Assembly: GCA_964412375.1 (NCBI GenBank)
Contig: CAYPOD010000038.1
Span: forward strand, 1-29,744
DNA from: CADEDV01 sp964412375
GTDB taxonomy: Bacteria > Bacteroidota > Bacteroidia > Chitinophagales > Chitinophagaceae
Direction: 5' to 3'
Length of the DNA stretch: 29,744 nt
In this document: one piece after another, positions 1-6,025 of the stretch
How positions within the stretch are numbered: position 1 is the stretch's first letter
How the letters are laid out: each line of letters starts with the position of its first letter
Notes under the pieces: generated by a model
Told to the model about the DNA's origin: nothing
Database searches by the model: none
The model's input: the letters and a program-made list of their open reading frames with translations, nothing else
Translations under genes and position numbers: made by a program

Positions 1-922
1 GCACCAGGCCCGCTGCACCGGCATACACTACAATAGAAACTTTATCCTGTTCCCTTAACTGATCAACCAGCATCTTCATGGATGATTTCACTAATGGTAA
101 TTTATTACCGCCAAACATGGAGCCTGACACATCAATGAGGAAAGTGAGATTGGAAGCCGGTAAATTTTCTGTTGGGATCTTTTTTCCCTGCAGACCGATC
201 AGCACCAGTTTATGGTCTTTGTTCCACGGTGCATCTGAAATTTCTGTATTGATAGAAAAAGGATGATCGTTTTGCGGCTGGGGATATTCGTAGGTGAAGT
301 AGTTGATCATTTCTTCTATTCGTACAGCACCGGCCGGAGGCAATTGTCCCTGGTTCAGAAAACGGCGGATATTGCTATAGGCAGCTGCATCCACATCAAT
401 AGAAAAGGTGGAAAGCGGGTTATCGGATACTTTCAAAAAACGGTTTTCCGTTATATTATCATAACCCTCCGTATTAAATTCATCATATATACCATCTGAG
501 TCTTTTTCGTAATACCCGGGAGCAGGACTGACCATAATACCCGGAGCATATCCCCTAACAGCACCGGTCATATCTTTTTTGGCACGGCCTCCATATCCTA
601 CCACCACCACTTCCTGGAGTTTTGTACTAGCTGTTTTCATGGATACATTCAGTACCGTTCTGCCTTTCAGCTTCACCTGCTGTGTTTCGTAACCCACATA
701 ACTGAACGTGAGAGTAGCGTTTTTATCCGCAACCGTAATCTTAAAACTGCCGTCTGCGGCTGACACGGCGGCGGTTTGTGTGTTCTTTACTGTTATCATC
801 ACCGAAGGCAAAGGGCTGCCTTTATCGTCTGTAACAATACCGGTGACCGTATGCGAGGTAACAGGATGAAAAGCCAGCATCAGCAAAAAAACCGGCGCCA
901 GCATAAAAAGTATTCGTTTCAT
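1..922 (-). CDS. von Willebrand factor type A domain protein (YfbK-like) with N-terminal carboxypeptidase-regulatory domain, 3' end cut off by the window
   Basis: Reading the minus strand from an ATG at 922 gives 307 residues that run off the left edge, so the C-terminal part is missing. Residues 1-23 look like a signal peptide (MKR then a hydrophobic core). Residues about 24-100 form a CarboxypepD_reg-like beta-sandwich (TGIVTDDKGSPLP ... FSYVGYET). It is followed by L-Q-E-V-V-V-V-G-Y-G (102-111), a segment normally found before the plug of SusC-type receptors. Then comes the conserved YfbK-type block (ENRFLKVSDNPLSTFSIDVD, then VRIEEMINYF) and the start of a vWA domain with the MIDAS motif D264-V-S266-G-S268. 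The family is an envelope protein of poorly known role, thought to bind partner proteins through the metal site. It is divergent from the sigma factor gene, 84 bases away. Family assignment is firm; function is not. Confidence 0.9.
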   Translation of the reverse strand, partial: MKRILFMLAPVFLLMLAFHPVTSHTVTGIVTDDKGSPLPSVMITVKNTQTAAVSAADGSFKITVADKNATLTFSYVGYETQQVKLKGRTVLNVSMKTASTKLQEVVVVGYGGRAKKDMTGAVRGYAPGIMVSPAPGYYEKDSDGIYDEFNTEGYDNITENRFLKVSDNPLSTFSIDVDAAAYSNIRRFLNQGQLPPAGAVRIEEMINYFTYEYPQPQNDHPFSINTEISDAPWNKDHKLVLIGLQGKKIPTENLPASNLTFLIDVSGSMFGGNKLPLVKSSMKMLVDQLREQDKVSIVVYAGAAGLV

Positions 923-1006
923 AAAATGTAGTTTGAAAAAAGGGATGCCGGCATTTTTATAATTGCATAAACAAGCTGCAACCTTTTATTTGTTAATTTT
1001 AACGCT

Positions 1007-1603
1007 GTGTCATTTATCCGGAACATAACTCACACATCACTGGCTGATAAAGAACTGGTTCTTTTATACAAAGAATCAGGAGATATGGCTGTTTTGGGTG
1101 AATTGTACCAGCGATATATGGACCTGGTGTATGGGGTATGCCTGAAATATTATAAAGAACCGGAAACCGCCAAGGACAGTGTGATGATGATCTTTGAAGA
1201 ACTGGTATCAAAATTGAAAAAGCATGACGTGGATAATTTCAGAGGCTGGCTGCACCAGGTGGCCAAAAATCATTGCCTGATGCAGTTGCGGACACCTAAA
1301 AACCTGAAAACCGTTGAGTTTAAACATGAAATTGTGCAAAGTGAGGAAAATGTGCATCTGAACGGTGTGCTGGAAAAAGAAGAGAACCTGGAAAAAATGG
1401 AATATTGTCTCGGCACCCTGGCACCTGATCAGCAGCAGGCTATACGGCTTTTTTACCTGGAAGGGAAATGTTATAATGAAATAGCCGGCATCACCGGGCA
1501 AGACTGGAACCAGGTGCGGAGTTTTATCCAGAACGGGAGAAGGAACCTGAAAATATGTATGGAAAAACAGGAAACCCGGGAAGCCAGTGCTGAAAAAAAA
1601 TAA
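1007..1603 (+). CDS. RNA polymerase sigma-70 family (ECF-like) sigma factor
   Basis: A 198-residue protein with the two-domain ECF layout: region 2 at about residues 25-92 (GELYQRYMDLVYGVCLKYY, then DVDNFRGWLHQVAKNHC) and region 4 at about 130-185 (LAPDQQQAIRLFYLEGKCYNEIA, then WNQVRSFIQNGRRNLK, the helix-turn-helix). It would direct RNA polymerase to a small regulon. The start codon is GTG at 1007; I see no better upstream start, and the N-terminus (SLADKELVLLYKESGD) fits the family. The gene for a membrane protein with a cytoplasmic N-terminal domain follows after 22 bases, the usual sigma / anti-sigma arrangement. No clear TAnnTTTG promoter is visible upstream; self-activation through an unrecognised promoter is possible. 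Confidence 0.92.
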   Translation: MSFIRNITHTSLADKELVLLYKESGDMAVLGELYQRYMDLVYGVCLKYYKEPETAKDSVMMIFEELVSKLKKHDVDNFRGWLHQVAKNHCLMQLRTPKNLKTVEFKHEIVQSEENVHLNGVLEKEENLEKMEYCLGTLAPDQQQAIRLFYLEGKCYNEIAGITGQDWNQVRSFIQNGRRNLKICMEKQETREASAEKK

Positions 1604-1625
1604 ATGATGAATTTTGTAATGCCTC

Positions 1626-3044
1626 ATGGCAACTAATGACAACATAAAAAACTTCACCGCCCTTGATATTGAAAAATATCATAGGGGTCTGCTTTCTCCG
1701 CAGCAAAGACATGCGATGGAAAAGGCTGCTCTCGATGATCCATTTCTCGCCGATGCATTAGAAGGTTATGCAGTGGAAGGAGTGAATGCAACTGCTGATA
1801 TCAGCGAACTGAAAAAAAGACTGGCGGAAAAAGTGGATGGCACCAGGGTTATCCCGGTTAAAAAAGGCGGGTCAGGATCATTTCCCTGGCTGCGTGCAGC
1901 GGCGGCAGTTGTTATTATCGGTGGTGCAGCCCTGCTGGCTTACCAGTTTGTATTCACCGGCAAGAACGAGAATATAGCACAGGCACCTGTGAAAAAAGAA
2001 GAAACCGGTGCCGCTTCAACAACAACCGACACTGTTGCTGCTGCTGATAAGGTCAATAATGCAGCTGCAGAGCAAAATGTGGTTGTGGCAAATAAAGATA
2101 TACCCGGCAACAATCAAACCGTAACATTAAACGGTGGCAACGGAAGAATGACTGATACAAGCAATAATGCTGAGATTTCAGCAAAGAAAATGCAATTGAC
2201 AAACCAGCCTGTTGCAACAACTGATGATAAAAGCACTGAAACAGCCGCAATAGAAAAAACAAAAAGTCAGCCTGCCGGTATTGCCGCTAAAGAAAAAAAT
2301 GAAGAAGCAGTAGCCGCCACGCCTAAAAAAGATGCTGATGCTGATGGTGTTGCCGATAAAATTGACCAGTCAAAAAGAAATGAGCTGGCAAAAAACCGGG
2401 CTGTGACAACCGATAAAAAATTACAGGGTATCACCAACCGTTATCAGCCCAATGTTTTCCGTGGCCGGGTGGTTGACAATAACAATAACGGGATACCTTT
2501 TGTGAATGTGACCAATGTGCAGGACAATGTAGGAACTTACACGGATGCCCGGGGTTATTTCAACCTAACTTCACCGGACAGTGTTCTGCAGGTGCAGACC
2601 CGTGCCCTTGGATTCAACAGTAATAATATTGAATTAAGAAATAATATTCCCTCCAACCAGGTGGTGCTGGAAGAAGACCGGGCCCTTGCCGCACAAATTC
2701 TTTCTACAAAAAGAGTAAATACCGAACGCCGCACCGCCAATCCCAGTTTTAAACTCGAAGGCGAGCCCGAACCTGAAGATGGCTGGGATAATTATGACAG
2801 TTACCTGGCCAATAACCTTAATATACCTCTTGACTTCAAAACCAAGCAAACTGCCCCTACCGGCTTAGTTGAGGTCTCCTTTGAGGTGAACCGTAACGGC
2901 GAACCCATTAATTTTAAGGTTGAACGGTCACTCTGCAGTAAATGCGACCAGGAGGCTATCCGCCTGATCAAAGAAGGACCCAAATGGAAACAAAAAGCCC
3001 GTAAAAAGAGAACAACGGTGGCTATACCTTTTGAAAATTATTAA
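1626..3044 (+). CDS. anti-sigma-factor-like single-pass membrane protein with carboxypeptidase-regulatory and TonB C-terminal-like domains
   Basis: A 472-residue protein encoded directly after the sigma factor. Residues 1-85 are probably cytoplasmic and contain a helical block ending in AALDDPFLADALEGY, common in Bacteroidota proteins placed next to sigma factors. One membrane helix lies at about 88-110. A long A/K/T/N-rich linker (111-270) holds an aspartate pattern D236-x-D-x-D-G-V-x-D244-x-x-D247 resembling a thrombospondin-type-3 or EF-hand calcium loop. A CarboxypepD_reg-like domain spans about 277-348, and a TonB-C-like fold about 410-470 (VEVSFEVNRNGEPINFKV ... KKRTTVAIPF). Inference: it holds the sigma factor at the membrane and senses a periplasmic or outer-membrane signal. 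No zinc-binding anti-sigma motif is visible, so the inhibitory role rests on position and topology. The domain calls are good. Confidence 0.82.
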   Translation: MATNDNIKNFTALDIEKYHRGLLSPQQRHAMEKAALDDPFLADALEGYAVEGVNATADISELKKRLAEKVDGTRVIPVKKGGSGSFPWLRAAAAVVIIGGAALLAYQFVFTGKNENIAQAPVKKEETGAASTTTDTVAAADKVNNAAAEQNVVVANKDIPGNNQTVTLNGGNGRMTDTSNNAEISAKKMQLTNQPVATTDDKSTETAAIEKTKSQPAGIAAKEKNEEAVAATPKKDADADGVADKIDQSKRNELAKNRAVTTDKKLQGITNRYQPNVFRGRVVDNNNNGIPFVNVTNVQDNVGTYTDARGYFNLTSPDSVLQVQTRALGFNSNNIELRNNIPSNQVVLEEDRALAAQILSTKRVNTERRTANPSFKLEGEPEPEDGWDNYDSYLANNLNIPLDFKTKQTAPTGLVEVSFEVNRNGEPINFKVERSLCSKCDQEAIRLIKEGPKWKQKARKKRTTVAIPFENY

Positions 3045-3089
3045 TTCATCAGCAGGATTTTTCGGCATTTCCACTTTCATCGCTTTCCC

Positions 3090-3097
3090 TACCTTTG
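3090..3097 (+). promoter_or_regulatory. Bacteroidota -7 promoter element TACCTTTG
   Basis: An exact match to the TAnnTTTG element, ending 21 bases before the ATG at 3119. The matching -33 element is weak (TTT at 3068-3070, 19 bases upstream). It would give a short leader for the DUF2911 gene and separate it from the sigma/anti-sigma pair. Confidence 0.55.
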
Positions 3098-3118
3098 CCT
3101 TCTCTAAAAAATGCTATT

Positions 3119-3952
3119 ATGAAAAAAATCTTTTTGTCTGCTGCCACAGCATTTCTGTTCCTGGGTGCCGATGCACAGCAACTGCGTACACCTGCTGCCA
3201 GTACAACACAAACTATCAAACAGGATTTTGGTCTGGGCACTGTTGACCTGTCTTACTCCCGCCCAAGTGCCAAAGGAAGAACTATCTATGGAGATCTCGT
3301 TCCGTATGGAAAAGTTTGGCGTACCGGGGCCAACCAGGCCACAACGCTTACATTCAGCGATGAAGTATCCATTGGCGGCAAAAAGATCCCTGCCGGCAAA
3401 TATGGATTACTCAGCATTCCGGATAAAGACAAATGGACACTGATCATCAGCAAGCAAACCAATGTGACCAGCCCGACGGCTTACAAACAGGAAGAAGATG
3501 TGGTGAGAGTGGAAGCCAAATCCATGAAGATGGATGCTAAAATGGAAACCTTCACTATGCAGTTTGCAAATGTGAAATCCAGCACCTGTGAACTGCACAT
3601 TATGTGGGAGAACACGGCTGTTGCATTGCCCATCAGCACAGATGTGGACGCCAAAGTGATGGGGCAGATTGACCAGTTAATGAACAAAGACAATAAGCCT
3701 TATTTTGCTGCAGCCATGTATTACCTGGACAACGGCAAAGACCTGAACCAGGCACTGGGATGGTTTGATAAGGCTGCAGAAGCACAGCCAACTGCTTTCT
3801 GGGTGCATCACCAGCGGGCTAATTGCCTGGCCAAACTTGGCAAAAAAGCAGAAGCTAAAGCCGCAGCAGAAAAATCAAAAGCTTTGGCAACCGAAGCAAA
3901 AAATGATGATTATGTAAAGCTGAATGAAAAACTGATCGCTGAGCTGAAATAA
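3119..3952 (+). CDS. secreted DUF2911 domain protein with C-terminal TPR-like region
   Basis: A 277-residue protein. An in-frame upstream start at 3095 exists, but the ATG at 3119 begins a clean signal peptide (MKKIFLSAATAFLFLGADAQ, cleavage after residue 19-20) and lies downstream of a good promoter element, so I use it. Residues about 22-165 match DUF2911 (RTPAASTTQTIKQDFGLGTV, then LSYSRPSAKGRTIYG and VPYGKVWRTGANQATTLTF). Residues about 170-277 contain paired helices (YYLDNGKDLNQALGWFDKAA, then AEAKAAAEKSKAL) typical of tetratricopeptide repeats. DUF2911 proteins are periplasmic or surface proteins of unknown function. The gene stands alone, facing a convergent symporter gene across a terminator. 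Confidence 0.9.
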   Translation: MKKIFLSAATAFLFLGADAQQLRTPAASTTQTIKQDFGLGTVDLSYSRPSAKGRTIYGDLVPYGKVWRTGANQATTLTFSDEVSIGGKKIPAGKYGLLSIPDKDKWTLIISKQTNVTSPTAYKQEEDVVRVEAKSMKMDAKMETFTMQFANVKSSTCELHIMWENTAVALPISTDVDAKVMGQIDQLMNKDNKPYFAAAMYYLDNGKDLNQALGWFDKAAEAQPTAFWVHHQRANCLAKLGKKAEAKAAAEKSKALATEAKNDDYVKLNEKLIAELK

Positions 3953-3968
3953 CTGAATTCTATTTTTT

Positions 3969-4006
3969 CAAACAAACCCTGTCAATTTGTGGCAGGGTTT
4001 TGTTTT
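3969..4006. terminator. bidirectional terminator between DUF2911 and symporter genes
   Basis: Arms CAAACAAACCCTG (3969-3981) and CAGGGTTTTGTTTTG (from 3993) pair as CCCTG/CAGGG, extended by A/T pairs with one bulge, with an 11-base loop. T-rich tracts flank both sides. It begins 17 bases after the DUF2911 stop and overlaps the last codons of the convergent symporter gene. Confidence 0.7.
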
Positions 4007-5718
4007 GCCCGAAATATTCCATTCAATAGCAAACTGAAGAATATTACCCCAAATGCACCAATTGGGTTTAACCACAGAAATGACATTTTCAGGATAGGTG
4101 GTTTTGTTTTTGTCAGGAAAAATATTGTTAGCACCAACAACTCGGCCAGTACTGCCGCCCAAAAGACCACGTTGCCACTTCTGATATTTTTCAGGAAGAA
4201 AGCTACCAAAAATACTCCCAAAATCACCCCATAGAATAATGACCCCAGCACATTCACGGCTTCTATCAGGCTGTTGCCTATATTGTAAGTGAACATTGCC
4301 ACGACAATACAGAAGATACCCCAGCCTAATGTGTACCACTTTGACAACCGGTATTCATCCTCACCTGATTCTTTCTTTTTGGTGAAGCGTTTATGAAAAT
4401 CCACCATGCTGCAGGATGCCAGCGAATTGATCGCCGCTGCAATACTCCCCCATGAAGCTAAAAAGATAATGGCGATAAGCAGCCCTACAAGTCCCACCGG
4501 CAAATGATCCACCACAAACCGCAGGAAAATATAGTTGGTATCATTATTATCTCCTTTCACTTCATCGCTGCTGAGCCACTGCTTCACTTTTTCCCTAAGA
4601 CTGTCTGACTGTTGCTGCAATAGCCGCATCTGGTCAAGCGAAGTATTTTTTTCAGCAGCATTTGCAGCAACGCTGTAGCTGGTCACAGCCTGCTGCTTAT
4701 CCAGCGCCAGCATATCATAGTGTTGTTGTAAGCTGTGCAAAGAATCTTTGTAAGATGACTGCTCCAGCTTTTTCAACTGCACTTCATTAAAAAACACCGG
4801 CGCTTTGTTGAACTGGTAAAAAGTGAACACCAATGCACCCACCAGCAAAATGGCAAACTGCATCGGTACTTTCACAAAGCCATTCATGATGAGTCCGAGG
4901 CGGCTTTGTTTCAATGATCTGGCGGTAAGATAGCGTCCCACCTGGCTCTGGTCGGTGCCGAAATAAGACAAAGCAAGAAAAAAACCGCCGATGATACCAC
5001 TTAGTAAATTATACTGGTCGCTCCAGTTGAAAGAGCCGTTTTCAAACCCTGTTGTGATCACATTCAGGCGGCCAAGCTTGCCGCTTACTTCCAGCGCATC
5101 TGCAAACCCGACATTGGCCGGCAGCATATTCACTACCATATAAGCAGCAAGAAACATACCGGTGAAAATGATGATGAGTTGTAATTGTTGCGTATAAGCT
5201 ACCGCCTTGGCGCCCCCGCTCATGGTATAAATGATAAGGAGGCCACCCATCAGGATATTGGTGTAATAAATATTCCAGCCAAACAAAGAAGAAAGAATAA
5301 TAGAAGGGGCAAACACACTGATACCGGTAGACAAACCTCTTTGCAGCAGGAAAAGAAATGAAGTCAGGGTCCTGGTTTTGTTGTCAAACCTTTTTTCAAG
5401 GTATTCATAAGCCGTATATACTTTCAGGTTGCGGAAAATGGGGACAAAAAAAATGCAGATAACCACCATCGCCAGCGGCAAGCCGAAATAATATTGCACA
5501 AACCGCATCCCGTCGGTATAGGCCTGGCCCGGTGCTGATAAAAAAGTGATGGCACTTGCTTGTGTTCCCATGATGCTCAGCAATACCAGGCCCCAGGGTA
5601 AACTGCGATTGCTGAGAAAATAACCATCAAGGTTACGGGAAGTGCGGCTTTTATACAGGCCATAGCTGATGATGGCTAGCAATGTCACAACCAGAACTAT
5701 CCAATCAAGCTGGCTCAT
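3982..5718 (-). CDS. sodium:solute symporter (SSS family)
   Basis: A 578-residue polytopic membrane protein with the SSS signature order: an N-terminal helix (LDWIVLVVTLLAIISYGLY), then FLSNRSLPWGLVLLSIMGTQ (35-54), a segment around 165-190 (YTMSGGAKAVAYTQQLQLI) and SYFGTDQSQVGRYLTARSLK (251-270). It should couple Na+ entry to uptake of an organic solute; sialic acid, sugars and amino acids are known substrates of the family and sequence alone does not choose. A hydrophilic, partly coiled-coil-like stretch at about 303-395 (KLEQSSYKDSLHSLQQHYD ... QQQSDSLREKVKQ) separates two helices and is unusual. The ATG overlaps the stop codon of the 41-residue gene upstream (ATGA), so it is the last gene of the operon that starts with the PIG-L gene. 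Confidence 0.93.
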   Translation of the reverse strand: MSQLDWIVLVVTLLAIISYGLYKSRTSRNLDGYFLSNRSLPWGLVLLSIMGTQASAITFLSAPGQAYTDGMRFVQYYFGLPLAMVVICIFFVPIFRNLKVYTAYEYLEKRFDNKTRTLTSFLFLLQRGLSTGISVFAPSIILSSLFGWNIYYTNILMGGLLIIYTMSGGAKAVAYTQQLQLIIIFTGMFLAAYMVVNMLPANVGFADALEVSGKLGRLNVITTGFENGSFNWSDQYNLLSGIIGGFFLALSYFGTDQSQVGRYLTARSLKQSRLGLIMNGFVKVPMQFAILLVGALVFTFYQFNKAPVFFNEVQLKKLEQSSYKDSLHSLQQHYDMLALDKQQAVTSYSVAANAAEKNTSLDQMRLLQQQSDSLREKVKQWLSSDEVKGDNNDTNYIFLRFVVDHLPVGLVGLLIAIIFLASWGSIAAAINSLASCSMVDFHKRFTKKKESGEDEYRLSKWYTLGWGIFCIVVAMFTYNIGNSLIEAVNVLGSLFYGVILGVFLVAFFLKNIRSGNVVFWAAVLAELLVLTIFFLTKTKPPILKMSFLWLNPIGAFGVIFFSLLLNGIFRAKQNPATN

Positions 5719-5840
5719 GCAAATCGTTTAGTGAATAAAGAGAACAGGATGATGAGCAGCACAAGAAAGCCGATCACCAGCACATACCAGTGTGTCCACG
5801 ATTTAAAAAAAGGCGCTTTATCGTTGTCCTGTTCTGTCAT
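5715..5840 (-). CDS. small single-pass membrane protein (41 residues) translationally coupled to the symporter
   Basis: I read this from the minus strand: ATG at 5840, stop TGA at 5717-5715. The product begins MTEQDNDKAPFFKSWTHWYV and continues as one hydrophobic helix (about residues 17-36) ending in a basic tail (TKRFA). Its stop overlaps the start of the symporter gene (ATGA), and only one base separates it from the stop of the 58-residue gene before it. The tight packing argues that it is real. Some SSS transporters have small partner proteins (the DUF485 protein next to ActP; DUF4212 small subunits), so a symporter subunit is a reasonable guess, but I see no family match. Confidence 0.75.
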   Translation of the reverse strand: MTEQDNDKAPFFKSWTHWYVLVIGFLVLLIILFSLFTKRFA

Positions 5841-5841
5841 A

Positions 5842-6018
5842 TTATCTTCTATTGGTTCTTAACCACCCGGTAAAAACTATGATTCCTCCCAAAATAAGCC
5901 CGATGATCAATCCGATGCGTATCTTTTTTATAAAGATACCGAGCAACAAGCCCAATACAATGGCAAATAAAAAGGCCATTTCACTTCTGCGGATACCTGG
6001 TTTTCTCTCTGTGTTCAT
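5842..6018 (-). CDS. small two-helix membrane protein (58 residues)
   Basis: Minus-strand ORF from ATG at 6018 to TAA at 5842. A basic N-terminus (MNTERKPGIRRSE) precedes two hydrophobic segments, about residues 14-30 (MAFLFAIVLGLLLGIFI) and 34-50 (RIGLIIGLILGGIIVF), joined by a KK turn, with a basic end (RTNRR). It lies 7 bases after the PIG-L stop and 1 base before the 41-residue gene, so it sits inside a tightly packed operon. I do not recognise a family; placement suggests a role in the envelope with the symporter. Confidence 0.7.
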   Translation of the reverse strand: MNTERKPGIRRSEMAFLFAIVLGLLLGIFIKKIRIGLIIGLILGGIIVFTGWLRTNRR

Positions 6019-6025
6019 CGGTTTC

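Noticed and set aside
78..499. Two plus-strand ORFs at the left end
   Set aside because: They are antisense to the vWA gene, which translates cleanly with conserved motifs on the minus strand.
3095..3118. ATG at 3095 as the DUF2911 start
   Set aside because: It overlaps the promoter element at 3090-3097 and precedes a complete signal peptide starting at 3119.
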